Shown one piece after another: positions 26,501 through 33,539 of a DNA stretch of 64,000 bases. The translations under genes were made by a program, and so were the position numbers. Under the pieces are notes generated by a model. The model did no database searches and was not told the DNA's origin. It worked only from the letters and a program-made list of their open reading frames with translations. The DNA comes from Hymenobacter sediminicola (GTDB taxonomy: Bacteria > Bacteroidota > Bacteroidia > Cytophagales > Hymenobacteraceae), in assembly GCF_014250515.1 (NCBI RefSeq), contig NZ_CP060202.1:493001-557000 (forward strand). Reading direction: 5' to 3'. Numbering within the stretch: position 1 is the stretch's first letter; each line of letters starts with the position of its first letter.

Positions 26501-26711
26501 GGCCCTGCTCGATGCGGAACCTCGTTCTGCGTCGGCGGTAGCCCTGCAGCCCGTTCGCGCATTTCGTATCGACCAAGAGGACTTTTACGACGTGACAGAG
26601 GAGTGCACGGAGGTAGTACGCACCATTATGCGGGAGCTGTGCCAGCGGCTACGGCGCCAAAACGAGAAAATGCCCCAGCCCGACAACGAACCCGCAGTGC
26701 ATTCTGAGTAG
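23508..26711 (+). CDS. Large fusion: nucleotide-transporter-like membrane domain, HEAT repeats, cyclic-nucleotide-binding domain
   Basis: A 1067-residue protein. About residues 1-440 form 11-12 membrane segments in an MFS/ATP-ADP-carrier-like layout (start FLGVRPGETKTVWLFFLHNFLLG; GDMPAKALGA). A helical region with HEAT-like repeats follows (about 465-900; for example VRRRVLLMVGD, ATVRETASQLV, IAVRKGAIRGRL). The end (about 940-1040) is a cNMP-binding beta-roll with a full phosphate cassette, FFGELALLDAEPRSASAVA. The likely job is transport or signalling gated by a cyclic nucleotide; that is inference. ATG 23508 has an unusual perfect SD (aggaggag, 23493-23500) and is preferred over GTG 23460 or ATG 23475. 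Confidence 0.8.
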   Translation: MNTNTWYRFLGVRPGETKTVWLFFLHNFLLGIGTILVYVAANVLLLENHPERNLPLGYCAGAVAMLLVGRLYAYCEHRWPLQKLAVRALLATLVLTVVLSVLLVTGASVVAAVAIMAGYRLIYLLTNLEFWGMSAVVFNVRQSRRLFGIISAGDMPAKALGAVLAVFVHLHYDLYFLLLTAFGMYVLALSMQRYTFRAQAMAAQPVALASPHQLHSSPRGRKLVLYMGLSLTAIAVVAVGVEYLFFVNVKQKLQSQGSMLQYVGSVLALTYGLATVFKLLVARHGLDRLGIRWTLAVLPLAALAGVVLFGVLRAGGVGPMGQMAYFCGLYLGLEVLRRALFEPVFLVLFQPLPPAGRLQGHTWVKSFYEPLGLGLGGLLLLLLRGAGGLPVWAGLGCMAVFLLVALLLLQSAYQQYLSELKNALGLRFTTDELALAPASESRTQPAVPTVPAAEALSALQHLHRIDAPLLVQHAQTLLRHPAGEVRRRVLLMVGDRVKLSLLRYLLLHDPDATVRETASQLVCRHPNATDLLQHTDIAVRKGAIRGRLEAVPSDVQAQASLAELAATAHHHVAALQLVRFLLPDQQVALITTGLSSQETALVQAATTAATAVSPTVLASQLLGLLRSKAARRPAADCLVQIGDGILPYLQDTLAHETDARFLRELAQVCSRLKTEAGRQVLVRMAQDANLHGRAAALRALSSLPAVPTDAPLFQHLVEEEMRLAQHMLHSMTNANAELRSTLRYELRKSQQRLLGLLIQLYDQGPLLNAQRGLAHATGERQANALEILDNLIPRPLYQGLQALLDVGRLSEKVQTFDDLLGPAVLTESIQTTIIRRGIAAFSAWTVSVALRQWHPTPENVTYLHPHLQTTNRLVQESAEEVLRRLPLQRPAAYDHLLQFYPTLASYSAMTDHASPSAVSFLERVRMLKSTALFGQTPENSLATIVPIMHEVTYGQDEEIFAKGTLGTSLFIIYEGEVGIFNKRQLLTTFGKGEFFGELALLDAEPRSASAVALQPVRAFRIDQEDFYDVTEECTEVVRTIMRELCQRLRRQNEKMPQPDNEPAVHSE

Positions 26712-26725
26712 TAGACTGCTGCCCG

Positions 26726-28213
26726 CTACGTTTTCTGCTGTGGGCGTTTCTCCAGGATGAGGTTGGTGCGGAAGGTGTTGAGGCTTTCTTCAAGACCCAC
26801 TGGATAGGTGTGCGGGTTCAGGAAACGGCGGATGCTGGGGTCGAGGCTTTGGACTTCACGCTGGGCATGTGCCCGGCTTTCGGCTAGCGTAGGCAACTCG
26901 TGTACCAGCTTGCCGCGCCGAAATACGGGCTTCAGGAGTTCCCGGTACGGGGCCTCGGGTCGCACTGAGCGGCGGCGCGTCGCATCCAGCGGATCGACGA
27001 TGGTGAGGTGGTCGGGGAGGGGCTCGGCGGCGTTGTAGAGCATGTCGGCGCGGGGCTGGCCATTCTCGGTTTCGTAGCGCCGCACCTGCAGAATGCCCGG
27101 AATACTGGTTTTGGCCAGCTGCTCCGAGAGCTTGATGGTGAAGTCCCAGCCCGAGTCATCGGGTTTGCGCAGGGCGGCCAGCTTGTATACCCCACCCAGC
27201 GCTGGCTGGTCGTAGGCCGTCACAAGCTGCGTACCAATGCCCCAGGTGTCAATCCGGGCGCCCTGTAGCTTCAGGCTGGTAATGAGGTTCTCTTCGAGGT
27301 CGTTGCTGGCCACGATGCGCACATTAGGAAATCCGGCTTCGTTGAGCAATGCCCTGGCCTCACGGCTGAGGTAGGCCAGGTCACCGGAATCGAGGCGGAT
27401 GCCGCCCAACTCGTGCCCTTGGGCGCGCATCTGGCGGGCCACACTGATGGCGTGCCGTACCCCTTCCAGGGTGTCGTAGGTGTCTACTAAAAATACGGAG
27501 TCATCGGGAAAGGCCTTCGCATACGCGGCAAAGGCTTCTTCCTCATTCTCAAAGGCCATAACCCAGCTATGGGCGTGCGTGCCTTTCACCGGAATACCGA
27601 AACGCTGCCCCGCCAGCACGTTGGATGTGGCATCAACGCCGCCCAGGTAAGCTGCCCGGCTGGCACTCAGCCCCCCATCGAAGCCCTGGGCCCGGCGGAG
27701 GCCAAACTCCAGCACCGTGTCGGAACCGGCGGCTTCTCGGATGCGGGCGGCTTTGGTGGCTATCAGCGTCTGAAAGTTGACGAGCGTGAGCAGGGCCGTT
27801 TCTACCAACTGAGCTTGGAGCAGCGGACCCTGCACCCGAATTAGGGGCTCATTGGCAAATACGGCTGTGCCCTCCGCAATGGCATCTACATCACAGTTGA
27901 AACGCAACTCGCGCAGATACTCTAGAAACTCCTGAGGAAACATCACGCCGCCTTTCGAGCTCTGCAGGCCTCCCAGGTAGGCAAGATCATCTTCCGAAAA
28001 ACGTAGGTTCTGCAGAAAGTCGACGGCGTGTGCCAGCCCGGCTGCTACAGCATAGCCCCCTTGGAAAGGCGGCCGGCGAAAGTACAGATGAAAAACGGCC
28101 TCTCGGTCCTGCAGGCCCTGTTGCCAGTAGCCATACGCCATTGTAACTTGATAAAGGTCGGTGAGGAGGCTGAGCGAAGGCGCGTAGAGGCCGGAAAGCG
28201 GAGCTGAGTTCAT
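26726..28213 (-). CDS. pncB: Nicotinate phosphoribosyltransferase
   Basis: A 495-residue enzyme that joins nicotinate to PRPP with ATP, giving NaMN for NAD salvage. Motifs: LLTDLYQVTMAYGYW at the start, FRRPPFQGGYAV, EFGLRRAQGFDGG (substrate and phosphate region), VKGTHAHSWVMAF, GGIRLDSGDLAYLSREAR, IVASNDLEENLI and WGIGTQLVTAYDQPALGGVYKL. Length fits the long bacterial form. It is convergent with the fusion gene on its left, with a gap of 14 nt, and divergent from the DUF1345 gene. Confidence 0.95.
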   Translation of the reverse strand: MNSAPLSGLYAPSLSLLTDLYQVTMAYGYWQQGLQDREAVFHLYFRRPPFQGGYAVAAGLAHAVDFLQNLRFSEDDLAYLGGLQSSKGGVMFPQEFLEYLRELRFNCDVDAIAEGTAVFANEPLIRVQGPLLQAQLVETALLTLVNFQTLIATKAARIREAAGSDTVLEFGLRRAQGFDGGLSASRAAYLGGVDATSNVLAGQRFGIPVKGTHAHSWVMAFENEEEAFAAYAKAFPDDSVFLVDTYDTLEGVRHAISVARQMRAQGHELGGIRLDSGDLAYLSREARALLNEAGFPNVRIVASNDLEENLITSLKLQGARIDTWGIGTQLVTAYDQPALGGVYKLAALRKPDDSGWDFTIKLSEQLAKTSIPGILQVRRYETENGQPRADMLYNAAEPLPDHLTIVDPLDATRRRSVRPEAPYRELLKPVFRRGKLVHELPTLAESRAHAQREVQSLDPSIRRFLNPHTYPVGLEESLNTFRTNLILEKRPQQKT

Positions 28214-28269
28214 GCGGGCAACGGTTGAGATGCCGTAGCTTACGCAGAATATTTTATTCTGTCGTGCTT

Positions 28270-28959
28270 ATGGTCTCTTCTGCTCCTACTCGCGGGTGGG
28301 CCGCCCTGCATCAGCTGGAAGTGCTTGCTGCCTGGAAGCGCCTGTCCATCGGGGTGTTGCCAGCGGTGCTGCTGTACATACTGGTGCCTGCTGCCTGGCC
28401 CCCGCTACTACGGCTCACGGCAGCCTGGGACGTCTTTGCCCTAACTACGCTGCTCGTTACCTGGAGCATTATCCTCACCGCCGATGTGGGCCACATCCGG
28501 CGCATTGCCACGCGGGAAGACCCGGGGCGTGTGCTGTCTTTCGGATTTGTATTGGCGGCTTCCAGTGCCAGCCTACTGGCTATTGTTACGCTGCTGGCTT
28601 CCACGCGCCTACCTGGGCATGTAGTGCAGCTGCGGCCGGCAGTAGTTGGGATTGGGGGCGTGCTGGCGGCCTGGCTCCTGGTGCACACGCTGTTCACGCT
28701 CCGCTATGCCCACCTATTCTATGACACTGACAATGGGCGAAAAGAAGGTGGGCTGGAGTTTCCGGGAGACGAAAAAGAGCCGGACTACCTCGATTTTGCC
28801 TACTACTCCTTCACCATCGGCATGGCAGCCCAGACGGCAGACGTGGGAGTTTCGGGCCGCACCTTGCGCCGGCTGACCTTGCTGCACGCGCTGCTGTCAT
28901 TTGGCTTCAACACGGCTATTGTAGCGCTTACGGTCAGCAGTCTGGCTATGCTGCTATAG
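28270..28959 (+). CDS. DUF1345 membrane protein
   Basis: A 229-residue inner-membrane protein with five hydrophobic segments (about 25-45, 55-75, 95-115, 130-150 and 200-225). Between the fourth and fifth is YYSFTIGMAAQTADVGVSGRTLRRLTLLHALLSF, the conserved signature of DUF1345 (a YYSF...G..AQTSD pattern resembling the filter region of ion channels). Function unknown. ATG at 28270 places the start just before the soluble leader; the frame opens earlier at 28225. Its 3' end overlaps the leftward STAS-like gene by 14 nt. Confidence 0.85.
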   Translation: MVSSAPTRGWAALHQLEVLAAWKRLSIGVLPAVLLYILVPAAWPPLLRLTAAWDVFALTTLLVTWSIILTADVGHIRRIATREDPGRVLSFGFVLAASSASLLAIVTLLASTRLPGHVVQLRPAVVGIGGVLAAWLLVHTLFTLRYAHLFYDTDNGRKEGGLEFPGDEKEPDYLDFAYYSFTIGMAAQTADVGVSGRTLRRLTLLHALLSFGFNTAIVALTVSSLAMLL

Positions 28960-29326
28960 CAGTAGTGCGCCGCACACCTCCGCGCTGGGAGCGGCAATAG
29001 CAGGCCGCTTCCAGCAGCGTGGCTACCACCGGCGGACGCTGCGTGCCTGGCAGGGCCTCAATAGCCTCGCGTAGCTCATCGGTCAGATGGCAAAGCACCA
29101 GGTGTATATGTCTGTGCTGTAGGGTTTCGTAATAAGCACCCAGTAGTTGAAGGGCCGCGGCCGGCAGTTTGGGCAGTTGGCTGCAGTCTACCCACACGCT
29201 GGCCTTGCCACTGGTGCCGGCTCGGTGCAGAGCCCGCCGAAGCACCTCGTTTTCCGGTGCATTTGGTACATCAGTCAGAATCAGCAGGTAGCTGTCTGGT
29301 AAAATCTCGCGGTACACATCCAGCAT
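28946..29326 (-). CDS. STAS-like domain protein
   Basis: A 126-residue protein with an alternating alpha/beta pattern like anti-sigma factor antagonists: LLILTDVP, KASVWVDCSQLPKLPAAALQLLGAYYETLQHRHIHLVLCHLTDELREAIEAL. In true SpoIIAA-type domains a Ser or Thr follows the second strand (D-S/L-S-G); here the segment is DCSQLPKLP, so phosphorylation at that Ser is possible but not clear. ATG 29326 is chosen over GTG 29335. Not obviously the same family as the small proteins at 38839 and 40730. Confidence 0.55.
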   Translation of the reverse strand: MLDVYREILPDSYLLILTDVPNAPENEVLRRALHRAGTSGKASVWVDCSQLPKLPAAALQLLGAYYETLQHRHIHLVLCHLTDELREAIEALPGTQRPPVVATLLEAACYCRSQRGGVRRTTAIAA

Positions 29327-29611
29327 AGAAGCCACTTTTAGTTAATGCCCAACAGCTACACTCATGCTAACACGGCGTACTGGCAGTAAGCGCAACTCAA
29401 ACATTATTCGTTCAGTCACTAGCAAGAAACTTCTTGCTCACCGCCTTTCCATTTCTTGGCGTAAGCATTGTTCTATCCGATACTGTAAAAGTATAACGTT
29501 ATCAGAAAATAAAAAAGAGTTAACTACTGATTTTCAGTGCAGTTATAAATACGTACCGATGCTGGGTAGGCATCCGTAGGTAGTACCGTGCGAGTTGCTA
29601 AGTATACCTGA

Positions 29612-30256
29612 TTACACCAACCCATTGGAGACGGCGAACTTGATGAGGGCGGCGGTATTTTTGGCCTGGGTTTTCTCGATGATATTCTGGCGGTGGGTTT
29701 CGATCGTGCGTTTGCTGGTGAAGAGGCGGTCGGCAATTTCGGCGTTGGTCAGCCCTTCGGCAATCAGGCGCAACACCTCCAACTCCCGCTTCGATAGGCC
29801 GTTCTGGGGCCGGATCAACTCCGCCGGGGCTTCGGCAGTGTGGTGCAGCTTGCGCAGCAAGTCCAGCGCAATAGTGGTGCTGAGGTACGGCAGGCCCCGC
29901 GACACTGTGGTTATGGCGTAGATTAGCTCAGCTTGGTCTGTGTTTTTGAGGGCATAGCCTAGCGCTCCACACCGCAGCACCTGCGCTATATACTGCTCAT
30001 TGTCTAGCATAGAAAGCACCAGGATGTGCAGGTCGGGGTATTGGTCCCGCAGCAGCGGAATTGTGTCGAAGCCACTCATGCCCGGCATGTTCAGGTCCAA
30101 AACCACTATATCGGCCGGGGTGGTAGGCAGCAGATCGAGCAGGGCCTGCCCGTCGCTGGCTTCCCCTACCACAGTCATACTATGCTCGTTTTGAAGTAAA
30201 GACCGAATTCCGTCCCGGATTATAGGGTGGTCATCGGTTAGTAGTACGCGAATCAT
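29612..30256 (-). CDS. NarL/FixJ-type response regulator A
   Basis: A 214-residue regulator. The receiver (1-120) has the DDHPIIRDG acidic pair, VVLDLNMPGMSG with the phosphorylated Asp, and GYALKNTDQAE with the conserved Lys. The C-terminal LuxR HTH (about 150-210) reads LSKRELEVLRLIAEGLTNAEIADRLFTSKRTIETHRQNI. Start ATG 30256 (MIRVLLTDDH); the frame extends upstream without family sequence. It is divergent from regulator B at 30710, and the two HTH domains are almost identical also at DNA level. No kinase gene is adjacent. Confidence 0.93.
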   Translation of the reverse strand: MIRVLLTDDHPIIRDGIRSLLQNEHSMTVVGEASDGQALLDLLPTTPADIVVLDLNMPGMSGFDTIPLLRDQYPDLHILVLSMLDNEQYIAQVLRCGALGYALKNTDQAELIYAITTVSRGLPYLSTTIALDLLRKLHHTAEAPAELIRPQNGLSKRELEVLRLIAEGLTNAEIADRLFTSKRTIETHRQNIIEKTQAKNTAALIKFAVSNGLV

Positions 30257-30709
30257 TTTAAGCGAATAGAAACACTGGCTAGAGGCGCCGCTTACCGTTC
30301 CTAAGCCAAGGCAGCGGTCAGAGAAATGGATAGGAGCCCGCCCGGAAAGCGTCTGGCACCCTATGACCGAAAGTAGAACATAGGAATCACGGGGCCGAAT
30401 ACAAGGCCTAAAAGCAGTATTTACCCTGATGCAGTTCCTGCCCGAACGCCGGTTTTGTCCGTACAAATACGGGTGGTCTGCGCGCGGCACTACCGTGACA
30501 GGGACCTACGGCAAACACCGCTTGCGCTGCATCTGCGTACAGTTGGGGTTAAGAATCCGCAGTGAGCCAGCCCCAATCAGCCACTGAACCTAAGCCTGGG
30601 TTTCCCCGTTCCGCCTATACGCTCAGTGCTGGTTTTTTGCACACAGTACAGGCTCGTATCCGTGGTCTGGCTTGTCCGAAACGCCATATTCCTCCTGCGC
30701 CTCCAGCAT
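30257..30709. promoter_or_regulatory. Divergent control region of the two response regulators
   Basis: A 453-nt gap between start codons of two paralogous regulators. It contains a short palindrome CCGTA-CAAA-TACGG at 30459-30472, near the middle, where an auto-regulatory operator would fit. No full TTTG-N20-TAnnTTTG promoter was found. No ORF of note. Confidence 0.35.
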
Positions 30710-31360
30710 ATGATCCGAGTATTCCTGACCGATGACCACACGATTTTGCGCGACGGTATTCGGGCCCTGCTCAGCCTGCAGCCCGATCTGGAAGTGGTGG
30801 GAGAAGCTTCCAATGGCGAAGAACTCCTCACTATGCTTCCCAGTACTCCCACCGATGTAGTGCTGATGGATATTAACATGCCCGTGCTGGACGGCTTTGC
30901 TACCATGAAGCGGCTGCACGATGAGTACCCAGATCTGCGCGTGCTGGTGCTGTCTATGCTCGACCATGAAAACTATGTACACCGAATGCTGGAAGCCGGC
31001 GCTACTGGCTACGTGCTGAAGAATGCCGACATCACAGAAATTACGCACGGTATCCGTACGGTAGCGGCCGGCCGGCCTTTTCTGTGCACGGAAGTTGGGC
31101 TGGATATGCTCTACAAGCTGGTGCGCAACGTAGCGGCCCCGCACGAAAATCGGGGCAAATCCGGCGACCTATCAAAGCGGGAACTGGAGGTGTTGCGCCT
31201 GATTGCCGAAGGGCTGACCAACGCCGAAATTGCCGACCGCCTCTTCACCAGCAAACGCACGATCGAAACCCACCGCCAGAATATCATCGAGAAAACCCAG
31301 GCCAAAAATACCGCCGCCCTTATCAAGTTCGCCGTCTCCAGTGGGTTGCTGAGCGAGTAG
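30710..31360 (+). CDS. NarL/FixJ-type response regulator B
   Basis: A 216-residue paralogue of regulator A: DDHTILRDG, VLMDINMPVLDG with the phosphorylated Asp, GYVLKNADITE with the Lys, and an HTH region identical over most of its length to that of A (LSKRELEVLRLIAEGL... to IIEKTQAKNTAALIKFAV). The receivers differ at about half their positions, so the two probably answer to different kinases while binding the same DNA sites. ATG at 30710 starts the receiver exactly. The following hypothetical gene is convergent, 3 nt away. Confidence 0.93.
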   Translation: MIRVFLTDDHTILRDGIRALLSLQPDLEVVGEASNGEELLTMLPSTPTDVVLMDINMPVLDGFATMKRLHDEYPDLRVLVLSMLDHENYVHRMLEAGATGYVLKNADITEITHGIRTVAAGRPFLCTEVGLDMLYKLVRNVAAPHENRGKSGDLSKRELEVLRLIAEGLTNAEIADRLFTSKRTIETHRQNIIEKTQAKNTAALIKFAVSSGLLSE

Positions 31361-31363
31361 TAA

Positions 31364-31720
31364 CTACTCTGGTTCTTCGCCTATCAGAATCTCCTCCGGA
31401 ATGCTGCCCGGTGAGTATTCCAGCCCGGCGGCCAGCTTGGCTACTGCCGAAAGAAACGACGCACGGGCCGTCTGAAGGCCGGGGCCGCCTTTGTCAGGTT
31501 GCTGATAATCGAGGAAAAGCGCCGGATTGGTGGGGTGTCGCGCTACCCAGCGCTGGGCTTCCGCCTCCGGCATCAGTGCGGGGTTACCCCGCCATCGGGT
31601 TTGGTAGTCTGGCTGCTGGGTGAGTTCGGTGTGTTTGAAGTACAGAGGGATGCCATCGGGCACGGCATACAGGCAAACCCGACGGCCATGCGGCGCCGGG
31701 GACAGGAAGAGGCATTCCAT
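31364..31720 (-). CDS. Hypothetical protein, 118 aa
   Basis: Starts MECLFLSPAPHGRRVCLYAV; includes IPLYFKHTELTQQPDYQTRWRG and a short acidic tail (IPEEILIGEEPE). No signal peptide, membrane segment or known motif. The codon use fits the neighbourhood and the frame is intact, with the antisense 31499-31729 frame much less plausible. It ends 3 nt from regulator B, convergently. Family not recognised; a small cytosolic protein is likely. Confidence 0.5.
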   Translation of the reverse strand: MECLFLSPAPHGRRVCLYAVPDGIPLYFKHTELTQQPDYQTRWRGNPALMPEAEAQRWVARHPTNPALFLDYQQPDKGGPGLQTARASFLSAVAKLAAGLEYSPGSIPEEILIGEEPE

Positions 31721-31878
31721 TACTGGTAACTAACGGGCAAAAGGTGTGTAAGCAGGGTACTCGGAGCGTAGCCCATGTACGACGATAACCGGCGTAATGG
31801 GTTGGTTTGATGTAACAAAATCGGTATTACTTGTCAATTATCGGCGTCTCAGGGGCCGCTATTTATTCATCGAAAATG

Positions 31879-31913
31879 AAAAACCCTCTTTGCAGGCAGC
31901 AAAGAGGGTTTTT
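31879..31913. terminator. Bidirectional intrinsic terminator downstream of tRNA-Arg
   Basis: A 15-bp perfect stem (31879-31893 with 31899-31913, AAAAACCCTCTTTGC and complement) with loop AGGCA and T-runs on both strands. It follows the leftward tRNA by 6 nt. Confidence 0.9.
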
Positions 31914-31919
31914 TGAGAG

Positions 31920-31991
31920 TAGCCGCGACGGGAATCGAACCCATATCAAGCGTTTAGGAAACGCCTATTCTATCCGTTGAACTACGCAGCC
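31920..31991 (-). tRNA. tRNA-Arg (anticodon CCT)
   Basis: Read leftward, GGCTGCG (acceptor, 31991-31985) pairs with CGCGGCT (31927-31921) with G-U pairs; discriminator A at 31920, CCA not encoded. The anticodon arm is GGCGT-TTCCTAA-ACGCT, so the anticodon CCT (reading AGG) is flanked by TT and AA. The T arm carries GGTTCGATTCC. It is about 72 nt, has a consensus promoter at 32004-32035 and a strong terminator at 31879-31913, so it is a complete one-gene transcription unit. Confidence 0.95.
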
Positions 31992-32003
31992 GGCGAATCG
32001 CTG

Positions 32004-32035
32004 CAAAGGTAGCTCGAAACCAAAGACTGCCCAAA
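32004..32035 (-). promoter_or_regulatory. Promoter of tRNA-Arg
   Basis: On the minus strand: TTTG (32035-32032), a 20-nt spacer, then TACCTTTG (32011-32004). It matches the Bacteroidota sigma consensus and sits 13 nt before the tRNA 5' end. It overlaps the stop region of the upstream HD-PycTM gene only marginally. Confidence 0.8.
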
Positions 32036-32040
32036 CGAGC

Positions 32041-33288
32041 TTACATCTTGTAAAGCAGGGCAATACCGAAGGATAGTGCCGTCAGAATCAGTCCGACCAT
32101 GAAGATAGTGTAGCTGATGCGCAGCAAGCGGTACTTGCGCGTCAGCACGTCGCCGAGGTAGTAAATGTCCGTCACCATGTTGGTATACAGCGCGTCTTTC
32201 TGGCCCATCAGTTCGTTCATGCCGTGCTGGAAGTCGTCGAGGCTGAGCTTATTGAAGTTGCCGAAGAACAGCAGATTTACACGGCGGTTTGTCGCAATCT
32301 GAGGGCTGCGCTTCAACCACTTGAAACTGGTGACATCAGGCTGAGCGCACAGAATGGCCGATACCACCGAGCCCAGCGCCGTAGCTAGCAGCAGCCCGAT
32401 TGGGATGGTAAGCACCGGGTTGTTCATAATGGTAGGGCTCAGCACACCGGACTTGGTGCCAGCCTTGGCTCCGAGGTAGGTAATAATAACCGACAGTAGC
32501 ACTGCATTGAGGCTAATCATCATGTTAGCCTTTTTATCGGCCATGTCCGAGAGCTTCATGTGGTTGCTGTACATGGTGCGGAACATCGTTTCGATGCCGC
32601 GCTTGGGCTCTGCAAAAGTGCCGGTTTCCTCTTCGGTCTTCTTTTTCTTTTTCTTCTCGGTCTTTTTCAGCCGGTCACGCTGCTCCTTGATGTTGGCCTT
32701 AAACTGCTCCTGATAGCGGCTGTTGGCTACCTCTGTGTGGAACTTGGCCCCGTGCAGAAAGTCCAGCTGCGACTCAGCCCACTCCACGTTGGAATAGGTC
32801 TTGCCCAGCGTAGTTTCCCATTCGGCCCGTAGCAGTTCCGCATTGGCAAAGAAATCTTCCCGGCCCATGCCGCTCATATCGGCATCAGCCAGCAGTTGCT
32901 GCAGCTGAGTTTCACACTCTTCGTTGCGGTGCGTGCCCCGGATGGTCTCCTTCACCAAGGTAATGCGCTCGGCCGGGTAGCCCTGCTGGCTTAGCCACTG
33001 TTCCGCCAGTTCCATGCTGCGGTATTCGTGCCCATCGTATACTTCAATGTAGCCGGCATCATGAAACCAGGCGGCCAGTAGCAGCGCCTCCTGGTCGGGG
33101 GCGTTCAGGCCGGCATCTTCTCCCAGCTTGCGCGCTTCCTTCACCACAGCCGTGGTATGCGCCAGCGAATGGTAGACTATCTGCTTGGGGAGCTTAGCCT
33201 CAAGAAGCTGTGTAATGTACGCCTTGGCCTGCTTCAGAATCTCTGATTTTTCGGCTTTGGGGAGCTGGAGCGTTTCCGTGGGTTCCAT
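32041..33288 (-). CDS. HD-domain phosphohydrolase fused to a PycTM-type (DUF5706) membrane effector domain
   Basis: A 415-residue protein. The N-terminal HD domain (about 35-145) has metal-site residues H40/H44, H76-D77 (AAWFHDAGY), H120 (RGTHRN) and Asp135/137 (LADADMSG). A Lys-rich coiled linker (about 205-230, KKTEKKKKKKTEEE) leads to a C-terminal region with three or four membrane segments (about 265-285, 300-325 and 390-415), which resembles DUF5706, the PycTM effector domain of Pycsar anti-phage systems. Those effectors are opened by cCMP or cUMP and break the membrane; here no cyclase is beside the gene. HD-PycTM fusions are seen widely in this phylum without a cyclase, so housekeeping nucleotide sensing is as likely as defence. 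The ATG 33288 is preferred to TTG 33309. Confidence 0.8.
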   Translation of the reverse strand: MEPTETLQLPKAEKSEILKQAKAYITQLLEAKLPKQIVYHSLAHTTAVVKEARKLGEDAGLNAPDQEALLLAAWFHDAGYIEVYDGHEYRSMELAEQWLSQQGYPAERITLVKETIRGTHRNEECETQLQQLLADADMSGMGREDFFANAELLRAEWETTLGKTYSNVEWAESQLDFLHGAKFHTEVANSRYQEQFKANIKEQRDRLKKTEKKKKKKTEEETGTFAEPKRGIETMFRTMYSNHMKLSDMADKKANMMISLNAVLLSVIITYLGAKAGTKSGVLSPTIMNNPVLTIPIGLLLATALGSVVSAILCAQPDVTSFKWLKRSPQIATNRRVNLLFFGNFNKLSLDDFQHGMNELMGQKDALYTNMVTDIYYLGDVLTRKYRLLRISYTIFMVGLILTALSFGIALLYKM

Positions 33289-33539
33289 GGAGGAAGAAAG
33301 GGTGTGCAACGGTGGCAGAGGCCTCCCGACCGCCTTTCAACGCGAATCAGGCGACGGGGTTTTTCTGGCACCACTCAACCGTATAGTGTTAGATTGCGTA
33401 GGGCAGGCACCCGGCCTGCTTTGGACGCGAAGCTCGGTTAGCCGTTTGGGTAAGTTACTCGTATTTCTACGAACTACCTGAGTGAGCCAGCCGCCAGCCA
33501 ACGGGGTACGTACCCGCAATTTCTCCCTATAGCCTTTTT

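Noticed and set aside
32041..33288. A complete Pycsar defence operon
   Set aside because: Only the effector-like HD-PycTM protein is present; no nucleotide cyclase or other defence gene lies within several kb on either side.
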